A DNA stretch of 64,000 nt from Trichoplax adhaerens (Eukaryota; Placozoa; Uniplacotomia; Trichoplacea; Trichoplacidae). Positions within the stretch are counted from its first letter, which is position 1; the number at the start of each line of letters is the position of its first letter. Position numbers and translations under genes: made by a program. Under the pieces are notes generated by a model that was not told where the DNA came from, ran no database searches, and saw nothing but the letters and a program-made list of their open reading frames with translations. Below, in pieces: positions 1 to 12,089 of this stretch. Location: positions 5,245,035-5,309,034 of the forward strand of contig NW_002060946.1 of the NCBI RefSeq assembly GCF_000150275.1, in the 5' to 3' direction.

Positions 1-1690
1 CCATGATATTTATTGAAGCATGTGACATCCATGGAGCAAGAAATATTACGATCAGCGGTGTTATTGACGATAAAACTGATCATGAATGCATTAGAAATAA
101 TGCAACGAGTAAACCCTTCATTGACTTTGTGATTTGCTTGGTTATAAAACGGTACAGGCAATTCTTTTTAGCGGTTAACAAATTTTACTTTATTGCTTTC
201 ATCGATTGGATTGATGGAATAAAAAAAGATTCCTTTTTTTTCATCGCTAACGTAGTACTACTTTGTGTGGTTTATAATATGTTTTTTAATTGCTAGTACA
301 GTATATGAATATTAGCAATAACTATGATTACTAGATGTGTTTCTACTTGACTAGAGTTGGCTCTATTCGAATAGTGCATCTCCACGCGTACTCGTATAGA
401 ATGCGTACATTAATTCATACCGTAAATGTACATGATGAAGATACAAAGTACAACTTGAAATTGTTCTCGGTTATATTCAGGTGCAACGAATTCAAATTGT
501 ATTTTAGCTAGTATAAGGGAAAAAGTCTATGAACACGTATATGGTAAAGCTGCAAAGTACAACTTGAAATGGTTACCGGCTATAGGCCCGGTAGAATGAC
601 TACCCTGAAAGTTATTTTAGCAGGAGTAGCCATACAGTATTAGGGGAAAAGGCATTTGTATCCTTTTGGAGAATTGGCTTCATTCATGACTGAAGTAGAG
701 TAGCAAGAAAGCCTAGGAAAAGAGTTAGGTCTAACCGATATCACAGTAACCATTCAATTTGTGGCTGTTGAAATTTTGCATTCAGTTTTGCAGAGTTATA
801 GACGGACCAAGGACAGTATGCTATCTACCATCTACTTCGTAGAGTCATTACTGGCAATTCTATTCTTATTTTAACCGGAGATTGTGGCCATCCTAAACTA
901 GCATGTATACTACTTTTAAACGAATAATTGTAGCCAACACTGCAAGCAGCTAGTCTAACTCAATGGACTGCTATTTCCATTTTTTTTCAAGAAGGAAAAT
1001 CAAATCCATACTTTATCTGTCTAATAATTGTGCGCGCGACATAATAGACTAGTAAGAAAATTAGAAATGGTCGTCTATTGCATATGCTGAATCAGTGCCT
1101 TTTTTCCGACTATCTAGGATGACATTACAGTAGTTGGTTATGGATTTAGAGTGGAATTGCCTTGTATGTGCAAAGATTCGTTAAGAATTCTACTCCATAC
1201 GCCCGTATCATGGCTGATATATGGGGGGAATATTTTATGACGATTGAAAAAACCGACAAGAAAATGCACGTCGAAAGGGGAGGGGGAAGTACAGTATTCC
1301 ATTACTAGAGTAGGATAAAATGTAGGTACTTCTTACCAAGGATGAAAAGGTACAGTAAATCGATCTGTAATGCCAGTATTGGCCAAGATAGAGTCAAAGA
1401 GATGCTGTAAAATAAGAAAAGGCTATTCTATTCCTTTTTTTTCTTTCTTCCTCCAGTCCTGTCATCCTTTTTCATCCTACTAGAGTAATAAGATGAGACT
1501 CATTTTCCGACATTGCTCCATTCTATCATCGTAAACGGTTGAACGTAAGAAAGATGAAAATAATCGCTAGGCAACCGATGGCATTCTACCTAAAACTTAT
1601 GTTGTCCATTTTCATGTGCGTATTTTAGCGTTTCAAAAAGTTTCCTTCCGATCATCATTGGCCTATAGCATAGCCATTATGGTGGCCATT
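1..1690. other. Left-edge non-coding stretch
   Basis: No exon recognised on either strand. Bases 3-296 (+) stay open for 97 codons, but the translation is AT-driven, resembles no family I know and has no convincing splice signals. The opposite strand near 20-130 shows a short cysteine-containing open segment that could be an edge exon of a gene leaving the window; I cannot support it. Confidence 0.4.
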
Positions 1691-1694
1691 CTGC

Positions 1695-2475
1695 CCTTGA
1701 TGCAGATTGTCAAGCGTCAAGAAGAAATGGTCTAATCCAATTGCCATGATAGGATTGAAGAGAGTGCAGTGGAATAACATCATGGCGTTCCCTTCCAGTC
1801 AGGCTATTGCAGTCTTGAATACTCGATTCTCCTTGATATGGAGAATACTACCAGTCCTAACTGAATGTTAGTGACACTAGCCTAAATTGATTTTGTATTT
1901 TCTTTAATTACTGGGGGAAGAGAGAATATTTTGAGACTTTCGTTTTGTCATGATTGTACCCCATGACGGCAACGCATACTGACAGATTGTCAAGCGTCAA
2001 GAAGAAATGGCCTAATCCAACTGCCAAGATTGGATTGAAGAGAGTGCAGTAAAATAAACATCATGGCGTTAGCTTGGAGTCAGGCTATGGCAGTCTTGGA
2101 TACTCGATTCTCCATGACATGGAGAACATTAACAGTCCGAACTGAATGTTAGTCATGCTAGCCTGAATTGATTTTGTATTTTGTAAATGGGAAAAGGGTG
2201 CAGTAAAATAACATCATATCATTTACCTTGGAGTCAGGCTATGGCAGTCTTGGATACTCGATTCTCCCTGACATGAGAACATTAACAGTCCGAACTGAAT
2301 ATTCGTTATACTAGCCTGAATTGATTTTGTATTTTTTTAATAGGGAATGGAGAATACGGAGAATCCTAGTTATGACAATATGAATACTATGATTGCTAAT
2401 GATGGAGAAATCATCCCCGTCCTAACTGAATGTTAGTCATACTCGACTCGATTGATTTTGTATTTCGTGAATGGG
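1695..2475. repeat. Degenerate tandem repeat, period about 280 bp
   Basis: A unit beginning 'gcagattgtcaagcgtcaag' near 1702 recurs near 1981. It continues through 'gattgaagagagtgcagt', 'cagtcttg.atactcgattc' and 'gattttgtattt'. The later part recurs from about 2197 to 2340 and a last fragment lies near 2420-2465. The copies carry point changes and small indels. No transposase or terminal inverted repeats were seen. Confidence 0.8.
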
Positions 2476-3779
2476 GAAGAGAGAATGTTTTCGACTTTGG
2501 TTTTGTCGTGTTGGTATGATGGCGGCACTTATTGGCAGCCAGGGCGTTGTCGACTGGATAGTAAACTCTTTCATCGACAGTTCTCTACCCTATAGCAACA
2601 AGATGGCGGAAGGGAAGGGGACCAAAAATGGGAGAGATTGAAAGTAAACAAGGTTGCCCGTATCTACGGTAAAAAATGCACGACTGGCAGTGTGTATGGT
2701 ATGATTGAATGTGGTGAATGCGTACCATGACTGTCGTCATGCAAGCAATACCATATTTTTCTACACATCCAATAAGAGAAAATAATTTTCATCGTCGATC
2801 GATTTACCGCTACCCAACCTGTCATCATCAAAGTAGGATAACGATGAAAGATGATGAAAAGAGCGAGTAGTTGATGATTGGTTTGGATCGCTGTAAAAGA
2901 GACTCCGTTGTGATAGACCCTATTGGACAAGAGTAGCGTAGGCTAACAAGAAAAGGCAGCACTGGAAGTGATGGAAAACTTGCATGAAAATAGAAAGATG
3001 CGTTGTCTGCTGATGGATCGATCGATCCATCATCACTTGTGCTATCTTGTTACTCTACTGTACTTGGAGAGTACTAGTTCAGTCCATGATCGAAGTGGAT
3101 CCAACTGTATTTTATGAGTAAGACGATGAAAGGGCAAGACGATGTAACTTATTGTAGGTCAAAGGCTATCATGGTCTCTGTAAACAACCACTACAAGCGA
3201 TCGATACTGGAATGAAAATAGATGACTGTGTCTTACAATGATCCAAGATAACTCTGACTGTCAGTTGAAAGTGATTGCAAGTGTGTGTGTGTGTGTAAGT
3301 ACAATTTAAAAGGATACGATCAAGATTATTTCATCAGCAAAAGGATGAAAAGAGCAAGATGATGAAGTAGTTGAAAAGAGAAAAAGAGTGGTTGGACAAC
3401 AATGGCAAGCAGGGTATTGCAAGGCGATTTTCAATCCCATACGATCATCATCTGTCTGGCTGAAAGTAGACATAGCAATCAATCTTACCTACGTATGGAG
3501 GCAAATCATGGAGATCATGTTCTTCTTCTGCATGAAGCAATAAAATATCATCCGAGTTGGACATGTTTGCAAATCGGAAAATGGCCCCCAGTCGACGTTT
3601 AGTATGAAAGAGAAGGAAGCGAGCGACAAGTCTATACTGTTTGTGCATGTGTCGTCGACACTGTCTAGTGTATCAGATAGGTGTTTATTCAATATAGTAC
3701 CGTATAGGTTGATGTTGACGATGGAGGTTGACCTACACAGTCTAGTCCGTGGGCTCGGGTTTCCAGTCCAGGGGCGATT

Positions 3780-4200
3780 ACAGTACTTTACACTGTAGTT
3801 GGCCGCTACAGTGTACACTGTACAGTACCAGGAGTGGCGATTGGGTTATCTTTCTTCGTCTTCTTGAGTATAGTATTGTATAAGGGTGCAACGCTCTGTC
3901 TTGGGACAGTAGTGCTATTTCTTTCAGTTCAAAGTATAGTACTGTACTGTACACTGTACTGTACAGTGACGTCAACATAATTGCTGACAGCTTGGTGTTA
4001 CGTACCGGTACGGTTCGGTTCGGTTCATTTTTCATCGATATTCACCGTGGAGGTTGAGCTACAGTACCTTACACTGTACTCCGTTGCTACTGTACAGTAT
4101 AGTATTGTACTGTACGTTATAAGGCTACAGTATACAGTACTGTCGAACCTGACAATGTCACCGTGACTGGACGGACTGTACTAGTACAGTACGTGTATAG
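3780..4200. repeat. GTAC/TACAGTAC palindrome-rich stretch (proximal block)
   Basis: Many overlapping self-complementary words (TACAGTA, GTACTGTAC, TGTACAGT) punctuate otherwise ordinary DNA, for example at 3940-3970 and 4090-4145. No coding pattern. It is continuous in character with the ordered array at 4650-5520. Confidence 0.75.
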
Positions 4201-4726
4201 CGCTCAGTCCCGCATACAATCCTATTGTTGATTATTGCATGCTTTCCATTTCAGCCAATCAAGGGAAGCTGTCCGTCCGTTGTAGATTTCAATCATTGTC
4301 TTGCTGCTGTTCTACTCTCATCCATAACAATGGGACACAAACTCGCATTCAAAACATACTATGGTGCTATTTTCCAGCCAAGCCAGTTGTAATCCATGGC
4401 TCTAATCAGTAGAAATAGAACACGACAGTGCTGAAAGCTTGCTTGAAGATAGGCACTCATCATCATGGACTACTAGACAAAATACCATACCTTTTTTTCT
4501 ATTTTTTAAACCAGCCAGTCAGTCTATGCCCGCTCCATGGCCTCCATGCTATGGACTAGAAGACTTGGATGGATGGCTCACTCTTGGACAGACAGACATT
4601 CCCTGCTTATTGATGACTCACTCTTGGACAGACAGACATTCTCTGCTTCATTTGGTTAAAGTACTGTACAGTACAGTACAGTACTGTGCCAAACACTTGC
4701 TTCTGGTAGTAGTTGACTAGGCTGAT

Positions 4727-5515
4727 GATTAGTACTGTGGACGTTAGCCAGTTTTAATGAACGAACGTACAGTACGAACGTCCAATTTGAACGTCGGACG
4801 TTCATTGAACGTACCAACGTACACAGTGTACAGTGTTAACACTACAGTATATACATAGTGTACACTGTACTGTACAGTACGGTATAAGACTATACTATAC
4901 AGTACACTGTACTGTACGTAACAGCGTACAGTATACTGTAGTCATGACTAGTACTGTGGACGTTAGCCAGTTTTAATGAACGAACGTACTGTACGAACGT
5001 CCAATTTGAACGTCGGACGTTCAATGAGCGTACAGTACAGTACCAACGTACACAGTGTACAGTGTTAACACTACAGTATATACATAGTGTACACTGTACT
5101 GAAAGTGTTTGTAAAAGACGTTTGTACTACTGTACTGTATGTACTGTACAGTATTGGGGTGGGATTATACAAACTGACTGTATACACCGTACAGTACTGT
5201 ACACTGTACAGTTCGTCGACGTCCGATCTGACAACGAACGTACATACCGAACGTCCAAAATCGAACGTCCGTTGGACGTCCAATCGCTCGACGTCTACAG
5301 CACTATACAGTAGTACTGTGGACGTTAGCCAGTTTTAATGAACGAACGTACGAACGTCCAATTTGAACGTCGGACGTTCATTGAACGTACCAACGTACAC
5401 AGTGTACAGTGTTAACAGTGTACACTGTACAGTACGGTATAAGACTATACAGTACAGTATGTACAGTACAGTAGTACGTAACAGCGTACAGTACTGTATA
5501 CTGTAGTCATGACTC
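4727..5515. repeat. Array of three nested-palindrome modules
   Basis: Three near-identical modules begin with 'agtactgtggacgttagcc' at about 4730, 4949 and 5312. Each holds 'gaacgaacgta', a dyad of 'gaacgtcc' against 'ggacgttc', and a tail of overlapping 'gtacactgtac' palindromes. The first two are about 219 bp apart. The third is about 363 bp on, after a 140-bp stretch of unrelated palindromes with further AACGT/ACGTT words (5225-5290). A 50-N gap immediately follows, so the array may be longer. Confidence 0.8.
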
Positions 5516-5520
5516 TGAAA

Positions 5521-5570
5521 NNNNNNNNNNNNNNNNNNNNNNNNNNNNNNNNNNNNNNNNNNNNNNNNNN
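5521..5570. other. Assembly gap (50 N)
   Basis: Run of unknown bases at the edge of the palindrome array. The repeats on both sides suggest the assembler failed here, so the true length is unknown. Confidence 0.99.
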
Positions 5571-5975
5571 GGCTGATGATCAATGACTCACTCTTGGACA
5601 GACAGACATTCTCTGCTTCATTTGGTCAAAGTACAGTACTGTGCCAAACACTTGCTTCTGGCAGTAGTTGACTAGGCTGATGATCAATGACTCACTCTTG
5701 GACAGACAGACAGACCCGTCTTCATTTGGTCAAAGTACTGTACTGTGTCAAACACTTGCTTCTGGCAGTAGTTGACTAGGCTGATGATCGATTTGGAATG
5801 GACTGATGTTTCCTCAATCAAAGTCATATTACATTCAATCTTATTTGTCTCTTTCAAAATTCCGCTAGAAAAGAGTGGTACAAGATCATAGACGCTATGG
5901 CAATGAGTACCAGTGATTGACAAAACAGATGTAGAAGAGATCCATACTATCTGTTTGAACGGCCTGATGGAGTCA

Positions 5976-6047
5976 GAAAAGTCCGTCTGTCCGAAAGGAA
6001 TCCGACTGCAGTGGCACGACCCTCCATTTCGGACAGACGGACTTTTC
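5976..6047. repeat. Perfect 21-bp inverted repeat, 30-base spacer
   Basis: The left arm (5976-5996) and right arm (6027-6047) are exact reverse complements built on 'gtccgtctgtccg' and 'cggacagacggac'. They could form a 21-bp stem. They lie about 520 bp upstream of the acinus start codon. No transposon coding sequence lies between them. Confidence 0.9.
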
Positions 6048-6561
6048 GGACCCCAATGAGGAACGTGTATGTCGAAAAATGGCGACATCCAGTAGCCTAT
6101 CTCCTTTCTAAATCACCGGTACTCAATGAAAGGGTTCAACAACATCGATCCTCTTACAAAAACTCTTTCCTAGCAGCATTTAGCACAGCAAGAAGACAAA
6201 TTAGTTTATTGCAAATCGACTAACTGTCTACTAAACTACTGCCACCACTCGCAACCAAGTGTTTAGCACACCATTTTCAACGTCAGAAAAGCGGTCAAAG
6301 TCTGTCCGTCCAAGCGTGTTTCTACTGCGTCGAATCAGTACTGCCGCGACTCCTGTGGAAAGAAAATTACCTGGCCATGATCGACTGGTGTTTTACTACT
6401 GTATTTTATGGCCGTTTTCGACACTATACTACCAAGCCATCATCAAGTCAAGAGTACGTCCGAAACAACACCATCCAATTTAACCAATCACTACTGTCCA
6501 AGCTAGACAGCCATTTTCTCTATGCAATTCCACTCAACTCTGCCAAATGCAATCGGCCAAG

Positions 6562-9500
6562 ATGGCGGAGCTAACCAAAGGCGATATTATGGGAATGAAA
6601 GTAGTAAAATTGAAGGAAGAGCTCTCCAAGAGACACTTACATGTTGGTGGCAGCAAAAGTGTGCTGATTGCACGCTTACTAGAGGTATTATCATCAACGT
6701 AGAGACTTGCTACGATGACTACAACTGTGCAGACTATCATCTTCATCAATCATTTCTTGACTGGACAACAACGAGTTCAATTAGCTTGATGACATTGTAA
6801 TCTTCCTTAGCAAGATGCGATTCAAATCCTTCTGTATTCTGACTTAGCTTGCCTTTTCAAAATCAACTGATCCAACACTGATCGGCATGATCCAAAAAAT
6901 ACAGTCATCGCAACGTTACTGCACATTGTAATCTTCCTTAGCAAGATGCGATTCAAATCACTCTGTGCTATATTCTCCTTCTGACTTATCTTGCCTTTCA
7001 AATCAACTGATCTGACACAAATCAGCATGATACAAAAAATAGTAACGTTACTGCACATTGTAATCAAATCCCTCTGTATTCTGCTTATTCATCCTAACGT
7101 TACTACACATTATAACTATCGATTTTACTCGTTCAAATCCTAATCTCAAGTTCTCAACGCATCCACCAAGATTGCACAAAAAGAATCATCTTCCCTTAGT
7201 TTGACATGCTATTGTAGGCCATGGTACAATGATACAGAATGAGTCTACATCACTGTTTGTAATTGCCTACTCTTAATTTGAATACAAAATTAGTCAATAC
7301 AGATATTCCCTTCATTACTAAACGTTAGAGTAGAACGGAATTCTACTGCACTTTCATGGACAAGGTTGCATTTCCTTTGCAACGTGGAAGCTATACAATG
7401 TTGGATAAGAATGATATTATACAGGAGCAAATACCATTCAATCCATTCTACTACAATCACTGCTCTATTGCATTAATACCATAACTAGCTTAGCATTGCG
7501 TAAGTATTTTACATAACATACACTTATATATATTTTAACAGCATGTTAAAAAGATGGAAAAAGAAGCTGAAGAAGCAAAGGCCACAGGTAATATCAATTT
7601 GTCAATACCACTATTCGTGTTTCTACACTATCAATACCTGGTTGACAACGTTACCTGACATAGTACTATTGTACCCTTCTTTTGCCTCATTTTTACAGAA
7701 AATCAAGAAGCAATGGAAGAAAATCAGGTATGAAGCTGTAGAAAATCAATTTTATTTTTATCATCTTCATGAACTTTTCCCCATAACATGAAATAGTATT
7801 GTTTTCATTGCCAGTATACTATCCTATGTAGTCTGAAAATCTGCACTTTGAATTTATTTTCAAGCAGTCTTGGCAAATAATAAACCAGGTCAATTCTTCA
7901 TCCGGGAAGAATTACTGTACTGTATACTCGTTACAGTATACAGAGTATAGCTTTTGTAAGAATGAGATGCAAGTAGACGGTCAATATGGACTATACTTCC
8001 GTTATTTTATAAAAGTGATAGGATGTCGTTTACAAGCCTGTCATAGATATTACCATAACATACCAATGATATAGATCGACTGGATTATGAAAATGATGTA
8101 GGATTGATCTGCCGACTAAGATTGCTTATCTGCTAATAGAATGGCAGTAAAATAGCTTAGTTCACTTACTACGAGCGATATATATCGACTGCACAGTGTT
8201 ATGAAAATTGTGTAGGAATGATCCACTACCTAAAATTGCTTATCTGCTAATAGAATAGCAGTAAAATAGCATAGTTCACGTACTACGAGTGATATATATC
8301 GACTGCATTATGAAAGTTATGTAGGATTCATCCGCCAACTAAAATTGCTTATCTGCTAATTGAATAACTAAGAGTGATATATATCAACTGTATTATGAAA
8401 GTTATGTACGATTGATCCGCCAACTGAAATTGCTTATCTGCTAATCGAATAGCAGTAAAATAGCTTAGTTCACGTACTACGAGTGATACATATACGACTG
8501 CAATATGAAAATTATGTAGGATTCATCCGCCAACTAAAATTGCTTACCTGCTAATAGAATAGCAGTAAAATAGCTTAGTTTACGTACTAAGAGTGATATA
8601 TATCGACAGCATTATAAAAATTATGTAGGATTGATCCGCCAACTAAGATTGCTTATCTGCTGATAGAATAGCAGTAAAATAGCTTAGTTCACGTACTACG
8701 AGTAATATATATCGACTGTACAGTATTATGAAAATTGTGTGGGATTGATCCACCACCTAAGATTGCTTATCTGCTAATAGAATAGCAGTAAAATAGCTTA
8801 GTTCACGTACTACGAGTATATCGACTGTATTATGAAAGTTATGTACGATTGATCCACCAACTAAAATTGCTTATCTGCTAATAGAATAGCAGTAAAATAG
8901 CGTAGTTCGCCTACTACCAGTATATCGACTGGTTAATGTCTTAGATAAATTAAAATGGATGAGTATTTTTCAAATATTTTTAAAAGTCATCTTATGCATA
9001 TCTCTAAATTTAGACTCAAGCTGAAGTAAAAGCGACAGAGGATCCTGCGCCAGCTGCTAAAGAAGAACAGCAAGTCGAACCTATGCAAGTTGAAACCGTT
9101 GATAATAATGACCAGGAGATACGCGATAAGGTAGTGCATGTAAACATATCGCTCTGACATGAGCCGTTTTATTATTTTGAACAATCAGTTCACTATTCAA
9201 TGAATTTTATTAGGAATCCGATAAATCGGAAGTTGTACCTCAGGAAATTATGCTGGAGCCAGATAAAAGCAAAATTGACAAAGCTTCTGCTAGTAACAAA
9301 GAAGTACGGGCAGAATCTGTAATGATGTGTTGTTACAAAATGAATAATGATTTTGTTTGATCTACTAAATTATCTTGGTATATATTGCTAATTTAATCAT
9401 TTTCTGAATTTTCTAGCAGCCCCGTAAAAATAGTAGACAACTAGATGTGACAAAACGGAGACTATCTGGTTATAGTAAGTCAATTTTCTAGGTCTATCAG

Positions 9501-11292
9501 TTTATAAAATGATACCTAGAATAAAAGTTTAATATGCCTTCTTAATCTTATTTCACTAGACGTTAAAAGTACTGAGGAAATAGAGAGTGAAAGTGCAGAA
9601 AAACAACAGTGGGGTAAGAAATCAATGGAAGATGAAAACAAGTCTATACTCATCAACACGAATCTCTTGCAGGTGCATAAACCTTAATTTTCTGTTGCCA
9701 AAACAGTGCGCTCTTCATATGCTTGCTTGTAAATGTTCGCACTACAAATTGCGACTGTCGACGATGCTGACGTTGCTATATTTATACATTCCTTAGGATA
9801 TCATGAATGATAACTCGCCTTCCAATGATATCCAGGTTAGCTAGTTTTGACCTTCTTTAATTACTTGAGATTTTAAAGAATGGGACTCAATTTTAGGACG
9901 TCTTATTTCCAAGTGTAACATTTTTATTGCTTTACTCATTGCAGAATGAGAACCATGAAAGTACTCGCAATGTACAAGTAATGGACACAAGCAAAAAAGT
10001 AGATAATATTACACCAGATCTTAGGAACCAACAACATATCCCACCAAAGCTTAACCGTCAAAACCTAACGACAGGTTTGTTTTTTTTGCGTACTTGTAAA
10101 ACTTGCGTAAATTAACCTTCGCTACCAATCTATCTTTCAGGTAGCAAAAAATTCGATATGAGTAAAAAGTATAGTAACATCCCTCAAGAATTGGAAGAGG
10201 TAACAGTTCCTGAGTCAGCCAACCCTGTCAATGAAATAGTGCATATAACAAATTTGGTTAGACCGTTTACATTGGTACAGTTAAAGGAGATACTTCGAGA
10301 ATACGGAACTATTAAAGAGGATGAGTTTTGGATTGATAATATTCGTTCTAGGTGTATGGTTAAGGTATGTCTTCACAATTCTATCCAATAGTACTAAAGA
10401 TTTGTGGTCCATTGCATAAATCTATGAGTTGTAATAATGATTGTAACCATCTTGGGCTCTTTTATAGTACTCTTCTACGGAAGAGGCTACAAGTGCTAGA
10501 AACAACTTATATGGTAAGAGATGGCCATCCACCAGCCCAAAGAGGCTGACAGTTGAATTCTCAAATCAAGAAGAGGTATAGAAATGAAATCGTATTATTA
10601 CGAGTACTATATGTAGCGATAAAATTGTACCATCTGTCTATCCTGAACTGATCAATTTGCGTATATTTCCATGTGATTAGATGGATAGAGCACGGGGTAT
10701 CCTAGCCGAAGAGGTCATGGAAGTTGAACCTGCTCCGACAAATACGCAAGAGTCGTTAGGTCCTGATAACGAAGACATAGGTAGTGTTGTGACTTCGGTT
10801 AAATCGACAGTGTAGATATAATCTCATAACAGGCCTACTTATCCAATTGCGTACAGCAGAAGATGACAGAAATAAGGATAATGAAACTGATGCACCCATT
10901 AATGTTTTGGACGAATTATTTCGAAAAACGGAGACTTCTCCTCACATATATTGGCTCCCGTTGTCGGAAGAAGAGGTAATCACCCGTAAACTGTACAGCT
11001 TATTCATGCTCTGCTTACGTTTATTAATTGATTGAACTTGCTTTAATAATTCCTTTCAATTTCGATTTCATAGGCCGGTAAAGTAAGGACTACTTTAGTT
11101 TCTGGAAGTGAGACACGCCAGGGTATAGAATTCCTACCAGGATCACGCACTCGTAGATCCGTAGAGCGACGCAACAATGAGAGAAGACGACGATCTAGAT
11201 CGAGATCTAATCCACGTAGAGATTACACCATTAATTCAAAAGATACCTCGCGTTTCAATAATCGATCACGCTATTATAGTAGCCGTCGTTAA
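6562..11292 (+). CDS. ACIN1: Acinus (apoptotic chromatin condensation inducer 1), SAP + RRM + RSB motif
   Basis: Nuclear RNA-binding splicing factor. In animals acinus joins RNPS1 and SAP18 in the ASAP complex. Fourteen phase-consistent exons: 6562-6684, 7542-7587, 7699-7727, 9014-9130, 9214-9318, 9417-9474, 9560-9672, 9797-9835, 9945-10074, 10141-10364, 10468-10575, 10681-10780, 10833-10975, 11074-11292; 1554 nt, 517 aa. Residues 1-41 form a SAP DNA-binding motif ([16 protein letters not shown]). An acidic linker follows. The RRM at about 286-364 opens with [11 protein letters not shown] and contains [11 protein letters not shown], both hallmarks of acinus. The RSB motif ([17 protein letters not shown]) lies at about 421-441 and binds RNPS1-SAP18. 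An Arg/Ser-rich tail ends the protein. The start was chosen for its strong context (aagATGG); an in-frame ATG five codons upstream is weak. It is much shorter than the long vertebrate isoform, mainly by a shrunken linker. Introns 1 and 3 hold tandem repeats. Converges with the VPS9D1-like gene. Confidence 0.94.
6793..7110. repeat. About 131-bp tandem repeat in acinus intron 1
   Basis: 'cattgtaatcttccttagc' starts at 6793 and 6924, and a third truncated copy ('cattgtaatc') starts at 7056, giving periods of 131 and 132. Each copy continues to 'gcaacgttactgca' or a variant. Confidence 0.85.
8070..8935. repeat. About 110-bp minisatellite in acinus intron 3
   Basis: Eight to nine copies of a unit built on 'tatatatcgactg', 'attatgaaaattatgtagg', 'attgcttatctgctaatag' and 'aatagcagtaaaatagctta'. 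Copies start near 8075, 8178, 8288, 8368, 8483, 8593, 8704, 8813 and 8920. Unit length varies from about 80 to 120 bp through small internal deletions. It fills most of the 1.29-kb intron between exons 3 and 4. Confidence 0.9.
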
Positions 11293-12089
11293 ACCCTTCC
11301 TATATTTGTAATGTTGCGATTGAAATTGTACTATTTGGTTTGCATTTTGTACTTGCATCAGTATTGCCATCGATACGAATATGTCTTGTCTTTCTAAGAT
11401 ATCCTTTAAATTAATTTTGAAACTTAACTAAATCTCATCGTAATTTTTAGTAAATTGTTAAAATTTACTATGATCAGTCAATATTGTACATTAGTTATAG
11501 ATCGTTTTACACCATAACAATATCAAAAAAGATATAAAAAGGCTGACAAATTGACATGATGAAAATTACTTTCTATCTTTCTTGAGATATTCAGATTTTC
11601 TAGCTACAGTGATTGTGATCATCATAGGACAGGATATACTAGCTACAGTGATTTGATCATAATGAACAGAAACATATCTAGATACCTCTGGTAACATGAT
11701 TCTGTTGCATTACAAATATCAGTACAATCTATCAGTTGGACTTATAAAAGATGTAGTCGTACTCTGTAAATTAAGTTCAATGGTCAAGTTTACACTGCTT
11801 TTTACGTGTACAGTAGACAAAGCTTAGTATCAACGCATGAATAAGTATATCATGGCATCATGAACAAAAATACTCTTTGTCGGTTTACAGTATGCAGGTT
11901 ATATATACATGCTGTATAAACAATATATAGTGCTAGATTAAGTCACTATCCATATGTCGTTCTTCATTAATTATAGACGAATAGAGAAAATATTCTAATA
12001 ACTTCCTGTTGTGTAGTTTAACAGCATGATATAATACATAAATTCATTGGAAAATTATATTGTTGTAGTAATGTATTGCCTTGAAATTG
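11293..12089. other. Convergent intergenic spacer (acinus / VPS9D1-like)
   Basis: About 800 bp between two stop codons facing each other. It must hold both 3' UTRs and poly(A) sites. I see no clean AATAAA close to either stop. A short direct repeat ('ctagctacagtgat') occurs near 11600 and 11638. No further exon seen. Confidence 0.7.

Larger units (their letters stand above)
4560..5790. repeat. About 105-bp repeat family carrying 'ctcttggacagacagaca'
   Basis: Copies occur at about 4578-4720 (the 'gactcactcttggacagaca' word twice within 40 bp), 5587-5690 and 5689-5790. Each contains 'ctctgcttcatttggt' or a close variant, a GTAC-palindrome, 'aaacacttgcttctgg' and 'agttgactaggctgatgat'. Copies flank the palindrome array and the 50-base gap on both sides, so array and repeat may be one composite unit. 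Confidence 0.75.

Noticed and set aside
3-296. 97-codon open frame at the left edge
   Set aside because: Low-complexity translation, no recognisable domain or splice context, and the opposite strand is equally open in part.
8070-8935. CRISPR-like regular repeats
   Set aside because: Eukaryotic intron; copies are contiguous tandem units of about 110 bp with no unique spacers.
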